A stretch of 21,853 nucleotides of DNA from JBDRTU01 sp043823825 (GCA_043823825.1 JBDRTU010000046.1:1-21853), one strand, 5' to 3'. Counted from the first letter of the stretch, positions 1 through 6,790 are shown. Numbers and translations are program-made. The notes: generated by a model not told the origin, from the letters alone.

Positions 1-135
1 GAAGAAAAAATCCGGCGCGTGCAAAATAAAAAATGTGAAGAAAACTTTTTTGCTGGCTGGCGAACGTAAGCGAGCGGCGGCGGGGCGGAGCGGTCAGTTT
101 CTTTCAAAATAGGTTCTGATTTGGTTTAATAAATG
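1..135. other. Unassigned GC-rich edge of the recombinase island
   Basis: No credible gene is visible here. The stretch from about 60 to 105 is much more GC-rich than the flanks and consists of short GGCG and GCGG runs. It lies just outside the left arm of the inverted repeat and is not similar to the tRNA-Thr sequence that flanks the right arm. It may be the tail of an unseen upstream feature. Confidence 0.4.
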
Positions 136-249
136 CACCAAGATTTGACTTTCAGGAATTTTGCCGACCAAACTCGCGGCGCGATGCGCCACGGCAAAGG
201 GAAATAATGGCTCGCCGCGCACGGCGCGGCTCGCCAAGCGCAGGTTCGA
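136..249 (+). repeat. Left arm of a perfect 114-bp inverted repeat
   Basis: This arm is the exact reverse complement of 1826-1939, with no mismatch over 114 bases. It starts with CACCA, which in the right arm is the CCA end of the split tRNA-Thr. Homology to the recombinase resumes beyond the arm: 251-265 is the reverse complement of 1766-1780, after skipping about 45 bp. On the minus strand the arm therefore looks like a deleted copy of the 3' end of a recombinase gene. The centre contains GC-rich self-complementary sequence (CGCGC/GCGCG). Confidence 0.9.
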
Positions 250-276
250 AATCCCTTGCGATTTTAAGTATTTGCT

Positions 277-304
277 TTGCCCAAAAAAGAATTTTTGCTA
301 TAAT
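277..304 (+). promoter_or_regulatory. Promoter of the serine recombinase gene
   Basis: A perfect -10 box TATAAT lies at 299-304, preceded by an extended -10 TGC at 296-298. A weak -35 (TTGCCC, 277-282) sits 16 bases upstream. The start point would be near 311, exactly where the first inverted repeat of the leader begins. The perfect and extended -10 makes this call fairly strong despite the poor -35. Confidence 0.65.
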
Positions 305-310
305 GAACTT

Positions 311-397
311 GCGCCCACAAATTATGATTGCTTATTTTAATGGCCGTCTTTGGACCACTTTGAGCAATCATTGTGGGCGCACCAAGGGCGGCCATTT
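311..397 (+). promoter_or_regulatory. Structured leader with two interlocking inverted repeats
   Basis: The first pair is 311-331 with 364-380: GCGCCCACAA and ATGATTGC are matched by GCAATCAT and TGTGGGCGC, leaving a few bases bulged on the left side. The second pair is 339-347 with 389-397 (AATGGCCG/CGGCCATT). The two pairs cross, which is pseudoknot topology if they form in RNA; as DNA they could be recombinase-binding half-sites or an operator. The recombinase ATG at 422 follows without a Shine-Dalgarno site. Function is inference. Confidence 0.5.
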
Positions 398-421
398 AAG
401 TTTTAATAAATTTTCAAAATT

Positions 422-2125
422 ATGACCAACATTATTACTTCACAAAAATTCTTTTTATACGCCCGCAAGTCCACCGATGTGGAAGATAAACAAGTACGTT
501 CGATTGAAGACCAGATCGCGGAATTGCGTGCCTTTGCCAAGCAAGAAAACTTGAATGTTATTAATGTACTTATTGAAAAACAATCTGCCAAAATTCCGGG
601 CCGTCCGATTTTTAACGAAATGCTGGACAAAATAGAGCAAGGCGAGGCAAACGGAATTTTGGCTTGGCACGCGGACAGATTGGCGCGCAATTCTGTGGAC
701 GGCGGGCGTATCATTTACCTTTTGGACACTGAAAAACTTGCGAGCTTGAAGTTTCCAACCCTGTGGTTTGAAAACACCCCGCAAGGAAAATTTATGTTGA
801 ACATTGTATTTGGGCAAAGCAAATACTATGTGGATTCTCTTTCCGAAAACACGAAGCGCGGACTGCGCCAAAAAGTGAAACGCGGAGAGTATCCCGGCCC
901 CGCGCCAATCGGCTATATCAACGACAACCGAACCAAATCAGTTGTAGTTGATAAAAAGAAAGCTAAAGTTATTCGCGGGGCTTTTGAACTCTATGCCGAA
1001 GGAAATTCACGGCTTGAGGACATTTCCGACTTTTTGGCGCAACGCGGGATACTGTCCCGCGGCGGAAAGAGAATCCACAAGACGAGGGCGACTTTTATCC
1101 TTTCCAATCCATTTTACACCGGACTATTTCGCTACTCTAAAGAATTGCACGAAGGCAAACACGAGCCAATCATCACAAAGAAAATTTTTGATAAAGTCCA
1201 AGAAGTTTTAAAGCAGAGAGGAAGGCCGCACCATAAAACAAAGTATGAACCGCAAGATTATTGCGGGCTAATGAGGTGTGGCTCTTGCGGAATGTCCATC
1301 ACTGGCGAATACAGGGTTAAAAAGCAGAAAAATGGAAATACCCACGATTATATTTATTACCACTGCACAAAAAAGAATAAATCAATCAAGTGTCCCGAAC
1401 CCTGTATTCGCCAAGAGGAACTGGACAAACAAATTTCCTCTCTGCTTCAAAAATTTTCTTTGCGTGCGGATTGGGCGGAAAAACTATTGGAAATGACGGA
1501 AAAAGACAAGGCAATATCCGCCCAATCCGCTTCTGCTTTTGTTCTTGAATCACAAAATCAAATCCGCGCCATAAATGAAAAACTCCAGCGACTTTTAGAC
1601 GGCTATTTAGAGCAGGATATTGAACGAGAAATCTATCGCGAACAAAAAACAAAACTTCTTATGGAAAAGAAGTCGCTGGATGAGAAAATGGCGCGGATTG
1701 AACAAAAGCAGAATGACTGGCTCGAACCGATGAAAGAATGGATAAAAGTCGCTTCAAACCTCGTCAAAATCGCAAGGGATAGCAACCTTTTGGAGAAAAA
1801 GGTTGCCGCCAAAGAAATCTTTGGCTCGAACCTGCGCTTGGCGAGCCGCGCCGTGCGCGGCGAGCCATTATTTCCCTTTGCCGTGGCGCATCGCGCCGCG
1901 AGTTTGGTCGGCAAAATTCCTGAAAGTCAAATCTTGGTGGGCATGCCTGGACTCGAACCAGGGACCTCTTCATTACCTGCCCGCCGCAAAAACACACTTC
2001 CTTTACTCGCGGGACGATACTCACAAATACGGGTGGGCGCGGATGGAGTTGAACCATCGACCTCTTCATTATCAGTGAAGTGCTCTAACCAACTGAGCTA
2101 CGCGCCCACCCGTATCAACGAGTGA
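422..2125 (+). CDS. Large serine recombinase (site-specific integrase)
   Basis: A serine recombinase that would cut and rejoin DNA at attachment sites. The resolvase-type catalytic domain covers about residues 9-150 with nucleophile Ser17 in YARKS and the arginines of HADRLARN (85, 89). A recombinase domain follows (about 160-265), then a zinc-ribbon-like segment with Cys281, 286, 289, 315, 324 and 328, then a coiled coil to about 455. Residues 469-505 are encoded by the right arm of the 114-bp inverted repeat. From about residue 505 the frame reads antisense through the tRNA-Thr 3' half and all of tRNA-Ile, giving the typical MPGLEPGTSSL and GVEPSTSSL translations. This arrangement is familiar from CPR recombinases inserted at tRNA genes, and the last 60 residues are probably not conserved protein. 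There is no Shine-Dalgarno site; ATG 422 is chosen because the catalytic domain begins right after it. Confidence 0.9.
   Translation: MTNIITSQKFFLYARKSTDVEDKQVRSIEDQIAELRAFAKQENLNVINVLIEKQSAKIPGRPIFNEMLDKIEQGEANGILAWHADRLARNSVDGGRIIYLLDTEKLASLKFPTLWFENTPQGKFMLNIVFGQSKYYVDSLSENTKRGLRQKVKRGEYPGPAPIGYINDNRTKSVVVDKKKAKVIRGAFELYAEGNSRLEDISDFLAQRGILSRGGKRIHKTRATFILSNPFYTGLFRYSKELHEGKHEPIITKKIFDKVQEVLKQRGRPHHKTKYEPQDYCGLMRCGSCGMSITGEYRVKKQKNGNTHDYIYYHCTKKNKSIKCPEPCIRQEELDKQISSLLQKFSLRADWAEKLLEMTEKDKAISAQSASAFVLESQNQIRAINEKLQRLLDGYLEQDIEREIYREQKTKLLMEKKSLDEKMARIEQKQNDWLEPMKEWIKVASNLVKIARDSNLLEKKVAAKEIFGSNLRLASRAVRGEPLFPFAVAHRAASLVGKIPESQILVGMPGLEPGTSSLPARRKNTLPLLAGRYSQIRVGADGVEPSTSSLSVKCSNQLSYAPTRINE
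1826..1939 (-). repeat. Right arm of the 114-bp inverted repeat
   Basis: The arm is perfectly complementary to 136-249 and overlaps the 3' coding part of the recombinase. Its right edge (1935-1939) is the CACCA end of the minus-strand tRNA-Thr, so the repeat boundary coincides with the tRNA 3' end, the usual place for integrase attachment cores. The arms point inwards, so recombination between them would invert the recombinase gene rather than excise it. Confidence 0.9.
1935..1977 (-). tRNA. tRNA-Thr(GGU), 3' half of an interrupted gene
   Basis: On the minus strand this reads (G)GTAA, the anticodon 3' stem TGAAG, variable loop AGGTC, a perfect T-arm (CCTGG, TTCGAGT, CCAGG), acceptor strand CATGCCC, discriminator A and an encoded CCA. 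The acceptor strand pairs perfectly with GGGCATG of the separate 5' half at 2164-2198, and TGAAG pairs with CTTCA there, so the two are halves of one tRNA. Joined, the anticodon loop would be CTGGTAA, giving anticodon GGU (Thr). Whether a functional tRNA is ever produced cannot be told from sequence. Confidence 0.8.
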
Positions 2126-2163
2126 CTATGAGATTTAAATCTACTCGGCTTTGGCAGGCGGGT
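1978..2163 (-). mobile_element. 186-bp palindromic insert in the tRNA-Thr anticodon
   Basis: The insert separates anticodon position 34 from 35. Its minus-strand ends are ACCCGCCTGCC and GCGGCGGGCAG, which pair through CCCGCC/GGCGGG. The same termini bound 8711-8773 in the rpsP-khpA spacer, so this looks like a member of a dispersed palindromic family. Further in, ACTC/GAGT and ATACGGGT/ACCCGTAT also pair, with tRNA-Ile at the tip. Without the tRNA only about 110 bases remain and I see no group I intron core. It is called an insert by structure; it encodes no transposase. Confidence 0.55.
2034..2107 (-). tRNA. tRNA-Ile(GAU), complete, nested inside tRNA-Thr
   Basis: All arms are intact: acceptor GGGCGCG/CGCGCCC, D-stem GCTC/GAGC, anticodon stem CTTCA/TGAAG around loop CTGATAA (anticodon GAU), variable AGGTC, T-arm CGATG/CATCC (one G-U or mismatch position at its end) around TTCAACT, discriminator A. 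CCA is not encoded; ACCC follows instead. The acceptor stem continues outside the mature ends: ATACGGGT upstream pairs perfectly with ACCCGTAT, which includes the discriminator, giving 15 continuous pairs (2027-2041 with 2101-2115). It shares 30 identical bases with the tRNA-Thr 5' half (2072-2101 and 2163-2192). End maturation would need the extra stem to be opened. Confidence 0.92.
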
Positions 2164-2198
2164 CAGTGAAGTGCTCTAACCAACTGAGCTACATGCCC
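2164..2198 (-). tRNA. tRNA-Thr(GGU), 5' half of an interrupted gene
   Basis: The 35 bases give acceptor GGGCATG, TA, D-stem GCTC, loop AGTTGGTTA, GAGC, A, anticodon stem CTTCA and CTG, i.e. up to position 34. The sequence then leaves the tRNA and enters ACCCGCC of the insert. The matching 3' half lies at 1935-1977. The junction is ambiguous by one G, because both sides could supply G34. Confidence 0.8.
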
Positions 2199-2211
2199 AA
2201 ATTTTAGTACC

Positions 2212-2254
2212 GGGGTCAGTGACCCCGCACTATCCGCCTTTGGCGGAAGTGCGG
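2212..2254. repeat. Two adjoining GC-rich palindromes
   Basis: GGGGTCA-G-TGACCCC occupies 2212-2226 with a one-base centre. Overlapping it, CCGCACT-A-TCCGCC-TTT-GGCGGA-AGTGCGG (2225-2254) folds into a 13-bp stem with one bulged base. The second hairpin interrupts the tRNA-like remnant to its right. Both resemble the small palindromic repeats scattered elsewhere in this window. Confidence 0.7.
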
Positions 2255-2308
2255 TGTAAGAGTGCTCTCTGTTTCTCGAAGGGAGATAACCAGCTGAGCT
2301 AGCCGCCC
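2255..2308 (-). pseudogene. Truncated tRNA-like remnant (5' part only)
   Basis: On the minus strand it begins GGGCGGC TA GCTC AGCTGGTTA, an ordinary tRNA acceptor and D-arm start. About 19 foreign bases with complementary ends (TCTC/GAGA) then interrupt the D-loop, followed by GAGC and CTCTTACAC, which could be a Val(UAC)-type anticodon region. A palindrome then breaks the anticodon stem, and neither a T-arm nor the expected GCCGCCC 3' acceptor strand is found. The Val assignment is a guess; the loss of the 3' part is seen directly. Confidence 0.5.
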
Positions 2309-2310
2309 TT

Positions 2311-2570
2311 CACAGAAATAATTCAATAACTAACTGCCCGTGTGCGACTCGATTGAGTTTATCGAAACCTGAAGTTCTGATACCAATTAGGACGAAGGAG
2401 GAAGCAACCCACCTCGACTCGCCAAGCTCGTCTCGGCCAGGCGGGCGTACCACAGGTTTCGGTATAGTAACAAAAGTTATACTTCTGATCAAGGGGTATA
2501 CCCCCACACCTACTTTTACAGCAAATCATGTGTAATTGATCAGATTTCATTATTAGGCGTGATCGTGAAT
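2311..2570. repeat. Spacer with nested palindromes
   Basis: No gene is seen here. CGAAACCTG (2363-2371) pairs with CAGGTTTCG (2453-2461) around a GC-rich core of CGCC and GGCG elements. A stem-loop GTATA/TATAC-type sequence lies at 2462-2482, and a perfect 12-bp palindrome GGGGTATACCCC at 2493-2504. The tRNA cluster promoter should lie in this region on the minus strand, but I could not pick one out with confidence. Confidence 0.5.
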
Positions 2571-3401
2571 TTATTTATTTAATGCTACTGCCTCTTGATA
2601 AAGCGAAACCAATAGGCGTTCTTGTAAACCAGCGCGTTTACTAAGTTCTCTAAGAGAAGATTGGGCCACTTCTGCTGCTAATAAAAATCCGGCTCTAATT
2701 AATTTACTAAAGATCATTTTATTCCCTTTTAGTAAAATAGTTACTGGATAGATTCTTTTTTTATCAATCAATTCTTCCAAACTATTGTTTTCAGGATAAC
2801 GCCAACTAACAATATACAAACCAGCGCAACGCGCATATTGAATGGCATCATGCGTGCATTTAGTATTGGTAACCAGCCACGCTTCATGAAATTCATCTAA
2901 GTGTTCTTGGCTTTGATCCCAAGCCTTTTTAATATCTAAAAAGCGCGCCCAAGTATAAAGCGTTACTTTGACATCAGAACGTATACCAGGTGTATTATGA
3001 TATTTACACTCAATCATAATATGCCGCTTGTCCTTTTTAGCCACCACATCAAGCTCATGATTTACACAAAGACCTTTAGTTCTTACATTAGTTTGTACTT
3101 TGTATCCATAAGCCTCTAGTAGTCGGCTAATATATTGTTCAAAAGGAAAACCAGTTGGGCCTAAGTTCATAATGGCTCGTTTTAAATTGTACCTAGCGGC
3201 AGCAACAGCGTCGGTTTGTTGTAATAAGGCCAAAGCTCTTCTTATTACTTCCTGAGAAGTTGGTTGACGAGAAAGCGAGTGTTCAACTTTGGTTATCACT
3301 TGTTCAATTTGATCTTGTTTTACACCAACACGCTGAAGAGTGGCCGCTAACTTTTCCGGATTAAATTGTTCCTTTTGGCCAGAGGCTTTAATAATATACA
3401 T
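2571..3401 (-). CDS. ATP-cone domain fused to a PD-(D/E)XK nuclease domain
   Basis: A 276-residue protein with two recognisable parts. Residues 1-85 match an ATP-cone: KASGQKEQFNPEKLAATLQRVGV followed by the helical RRAL..L and AARYNLKRAIMNLGP segments, the nucleotide-sensing module known from ribonucleotide reductases and NrdR. Residues about 86-205 look like a restriction-endonuclease (Mrr/RecB-like) fold: FPFEQYISRLLEAYGY, then ELDVVAKKD, then MIECKYHN, i.e. Asp118, Glu131 and Lys133 as the metal-binding and catalytic set, followed by the WLVTNTKCTHDAIQYA segment typical of these domains. The last 70 residues are helical and unassigned. It stands alone, back to back with the S11 peptidase gene; no methylase is nearby. 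A nucleotide-gated nuclease is inference. ATG 3401 is the first start and opens the ATP-cone. Confidence 0.8.
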   Translation of the reverse strand: MYIIKASGQKEQFNPEKLAATLQRVGVKQDQIEQVITKVEHSLSRQPTSQEVIRRALALLQQTDAVAAARYNLKRAIMNLGPTGFPFEQYISRLLEAYGYKVQTNVRTKGLCVNHELDVVAKKDKRHIMIECKYHNTPGIRSDVKVTLYTWARFLDIKKAWDQSQEHLDEFHEAWLVTNTKCTHDAIQYARCAGLYIVSWRYPENNSLEELIDKKRIYPVTILLKGNKMIFSKLIRAGFLLAAEVAQSSLRELSKRAGLQERLLVSLYQEAVALNK

Positions 3402-3439
3402 ATTTAAATTGTAAGCCTTTTATCTTAAATAAGAAAGTT

Positions 3440-3467
3440 TTGCCACTATGGTAAAATAGTTTATAAT
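3440..3467 (+). promoter_or_regulatory. Promoter of the S11 peptidase gene
   Basis: TTGCCA (3440-3445), a 16-base spacer and TATAAT (3462-3467). A start point 6-7 bases downstream would fall on or next to the ATG at 3474, so the message would be leaderless or nearly so. A second possible -10 (TAAAAT, 3452-3457) lacks a good -35. Confidence 0.75.
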
Positions 3468-3473
3468 AACTTC

Positions 3474-4394
3474 ATGCAAAGATTCAGTATCAATTGGTTT
3501 TTTTATCTTATAATAGGAATTTTCCTGGCAGTATTTTTTATTACGCCAGTTTTAGCTGCCTCACCAGTCAAGGCAGATAATTATCAGGATTTCACCAAGT
3601 GGTATTTAAAAAAATATGATCTAGAGGAAACACCTTGGCGCGCAGCAGTAGTTATTGAAGCAGAAACCTATACGCCGCTATATTATCACCAAGAAAGTAG
3701 AGTAATGCCCACTGCCAGTTTAATTAAGTTAGTAACTGCTGGTGCAGTGGTGCGATCTCCAATTAACTGGTGGCAGAGAGTTGGTTTTAGTTGGGCTGAT
3801 AACGAAGGTGATTTACGCCCCTTAGTTGAACCGCGTGATACTTTTTCATTATTAAAAATAAAAGAAAATGATACTGTTACTGTGGAGAGAGCTTTTGCCT
3901 CTATGTTAATTGGTTCGGCTAATAATGCCGCAAATCGGTTTACGACTTTTAACAATAACCGAGAGAATTTTTTAAATAAAATGCGTCAGGTGGCGCTAAC
4001 GTGGGGTATGCTAAAAACCACTATAGTTGAACCAACTGGTTTGTCGTTAGAAAACACCTCTACTGCTGCTGATATGGCTAATGGTGTTTGTCATGCATTA
4101 GAAAATTTTATTACCCAATTTTACGCAAGTAAACCCTCGTACAGTTTTACCACTACTTTAGGAGAAGAGAAAACAGTGAAACATACAGTACATAAATTAC
4201 GAGCAGATCCCAAGCGCTGGTTTGGCGCTAAAACCGGATATTTACGCGAAACTGGCTATCATTTAGCAGCTGGATTTATTACGCCCGAGGGCAAACGCAT
4301 TTGTGCTAGTATTCTTTCTACTAAATCTCGCGCTACTTCAGAGTCCGTTTTATATGATATGGGAGAGTGGGTAGACCAGATGTACAGTTGGTAG
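3474..4394 (+). CDS. D-alanyl-D-alanine carboxypeptidase-like protein (peptidase S11)
   Basis: A 306-residue penicillin-binding-protein family enzyme acting on peptidoglycan stem peptides outside the membrane. The N-terminus has a hydrophobic stretch (about 8-28, ending VLAAS), read as a signal peptide or membrane anchor. All three active-site motifs are present: SLIK at 82-85, SAN at 148-150 and KTG at 253-255. The length fits the catalytic domain of S11 enzymes without the long C-terminal domain of DacA types. The gene has its own promoter, an essentially leaderless start and a strong terminator directly after the stop, so it is monocistronic. It faces the 16S unit head-on. Whether it is a true carboxypeptidase or an endopeptidase cannot be decided. 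Confidence 0.9.
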   Translation: MQRFSINWFFYLIIGIFLAVFFITPVLAASPVKADNYQDFTKWYLKKYDLEETPWRAAVVIEAETYTPLYYHQESRVMPTASLIKLVTAGAVVRSPINWWQRVGFSWADNEGDLRPLVEPRDTFSLLKIKENDTVTVERAFASMLIGSANNAANRFTTFNNNRENFLNKMRQVALTWGMLKTTIVEPTGLSLENTSTAADMANGVCHALENFITQFYASKPSYSFTTTLGEEKTVKHTVHKLRADPKRWFGAKTGYLRETGYHLAAGFITPEGKRICASILSTKSRATSESVLYDMGEWVDQMYSW

Positions 4395-4410
4395 TTATTG
4401 TATAAACAAA

Positions 4411-4439
4411 AAACCGCTCTACTCTTGAGCGGTTTTTTT
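4411..4439. terminator. Intrinsic terminator between the S11 gene and the 16S unit
   Basis: The stem AAACCGCTC/GAGCGGTTT with a 7-base loop is followed by a T run on the plus strand. The complementary strand also ends in a run of T, so the site can stop both the S11 transcript and the oppositely directed 16S transcript. Confidence 0.9.
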
Positions 4440-4445
4440 ACTCTC

Positions 4446-4474
4446 TAATAAGTGATAGGAAATTAATTTCGTCA
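4446..4474 (-). other. 3' strand of the 16S pre-rRNA processing stem
   Basis: This segment is complementary to 6258-6284 on the other side of the 16S gene, with 17 contiguous pairs (the AATAAGTGATAGGAAA side) and a longer, slightly bulged helix in all. This is the arrangement cut by RNase III in other bacteria. It sits just before the terminator, so the whole precursor is 16S only. Confidence 0.85.
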
Positions 4475-4518
4475 ATCTTTTCCCGATTTTTCCGAAGATA
4501 GATCGGGATCGACTATCA

Positions 4519-4537
4519 AGACCACTATAAGTGGTCT
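4519..4537 (-). other. Hairpin between 16S 3' end and the processing stem
   Basis: AGACCACT and AGTGGTCT pair over 8 bases around ATA. It is part of the trailer of the 16S precursor and has no T run, so it is more likely a processing or protective structure than a terminator. Confidence 0.6.
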
Positions 4538-4552
4538 CTAGGTTTACTCCCT

Positions 4553-6059
<1,507 letters not shown>

Positions 6060-6114
6060 GATATGAAAGTATTCAACCTTTACTAATGCTGTAAAGAATT
6101 ACTGCGTTAGGTAG

Positions 6115-6165
6115 GATCTCCCCCTGCGGGGGATCACCCGTAGGGTGAAAACTCTCAAAAAGATG
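6115..6165 (-). other. 16S leader hairpins and a duplicated 16S 5'-end sequence
   Basis: GATCTCCCCC/GGGGGATC (6115-6135) and CACCC/GGGTG (6137-6149) form two adjoining hairpins. Right after them on the plus strand, 6151-6165 repeats 15-16 bases (AAACTCTCAAAAAGAT) that also occur at 6047-6062, the very 5' end of mature 16S. The precursor therefore carries a second copy of the 16S start about 100 bases upstream. Confidence 0.6.
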
Positions 6166-6257
6166 AGTCTAAGTTTGAATTGACTCTATATCATCACAAT
6201 TTTTAAACTGGTTAGTGATCCAGTCCCAAACCACATAGGGTTCGGGGTTAAAAAAAC

Positions 6258-6284
6258 TGACGTAATTTTTCCTATCACTTATTA
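6258..6284 (-). other. 5' strand of the 16S pre-rRNA processing stem
   Basis: Pairs with 4446-4474 to close the 16S precursor into a loop. It lies about 200 bases upstream of the mature 5' end and partly overlaps the boxA, so antitermination-complex binding and folding of the stem may be mutually timed. Confidence 0.85.
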
Positions 6285-6291
6285 AAGAGCA
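6279..6291 (-). promoter_or_regulatory. boxA antitermination element in the 16S leader
   Basis: The minus strand reads TGCTCTTTAATAA, one base away from the E. coli rRNA boxA TGCTCTTTAACAA. This is the RNA site bound by NusB-S10 to protect untranslated rRNA transcripts from early termination. NusB is encoded at 13780-14256 in this window. Confidence 0.8.
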
Positions 6292-6313
6292 GAGTAACAA
6301 TATTTGTGTTATG

Positions 6314-6388
6314 TCATTGCGAGGAGCTTCAGCGACGCGGCAATCTTACCTTAGTAGGTTGATTACTTCGCTTATGCTCGCAATGACA
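6314..6388. repeat. Imperfect palindromic repeat of the GTCATTGCGAG type
   Basis: It begins GTCATTGCGAGGAGC and ends GCTCGCAATGAC, with inner sequence that also folds (CGCGGCAATC / GATTACTTCG). This family is widespread in bacteria as a dispersed palindromic element. Here it sits inside the transcribed leader of the 16S unit, between promoter and boxA. A diverged relative lies at 21511-21601. Confidence 0.75.
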
Positions 6389-6389
6389 A

Positions 6390-6527
6390 TTTCCTTGATT
6401 TAGAATCAAGAAAAAACAGAGATATTCTACCACAAACGTAAAATATCACTGTCTTTCCTCAACTAACCTAGATTTTTAGGGAAGTATTTTGGCGAAGTTT
6501 TAAAAGGTTAAATTATTAAGTGCTTAT
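6390..6527 (-). other. Proximal 16S leader, no gene
   Basis: AT-rich transcribed leader between the promoter and the palindromic repeat. I see no coding sequence or strong structure apart from a TTGATT/AATCAA pair at about 6395-6408. Confidence 0.4.
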
Positions 6528-6556
6528 AGTATAGAACAGGTCCGGAGGGTTGTCAA
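6528..6556 (-). promoter_or_regulatory. Promoter of the 16S rRNA unit
   Basis: On the minus strand TTGACA (6556-6551), exactly 17 bases, then TATACT (6533-6528), a near-consensus sigma-70 promoter as expected for rRNA. Transcription would start near 6520, giving a leader of about 460 bases before the 16S 5' end. GGACC-like discriminator features are not obvious. Confidence 0.88.
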
Positions 6557-6790
6557 GGTTATCTACTCTTGTTTAAAACACCCCCTATTTTTTGGGGATT
6601 TTACTATATTTTTGGCGCCAACCAGTAATTTTATATAAGTCACGGAGGTCCTCTTATTTGACAAAAACCAGCATTATGAATTAAGCTATAAAATTAATAA
6701 AAGTTCTTTGAAAACAATAATCAATAGCCACCGCAAGGGTGGTGATGTCAAATAAAATTGCAGCGCAAGACTGCAGAAAGGAAGTCGCAC
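6557..6790. other. Divergent intergenic region before the orphan gene
   Basis: Contains a CCCC/GGGG hairpin at about 6582-6598, TTGACA at 6658-6663 and TATAAA at 6687-6692. The 23-base spacing is too long for a normal promoter, so these are only hints. A small hairpin CCACC-GCAAG-GGTGG lies at about 6728-6743 in the presumed leader of the gene at 6791. Confidence 0.35.

Noticed and set aside
207..425. Open frame before the recombinase
   Set aside because: It covers the left inverted-repeat arm, promoter and structured leader and has no protein-like features.
1978..2163. Group I or group II intron in tRNA-Thr
   Set aside because: The position 34/35 matches a known group I site, but only about 110 bases remain once tRNA-Ile is removed. 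No group I core pairings, GUGYG start or domain V can be found.
6658..6692. Promoter for the orphan gene at 6791
   Set aside because: TTGACA and TATAAA are 23 bases apart, too far for a standard promoter, so it was left as a hint only.
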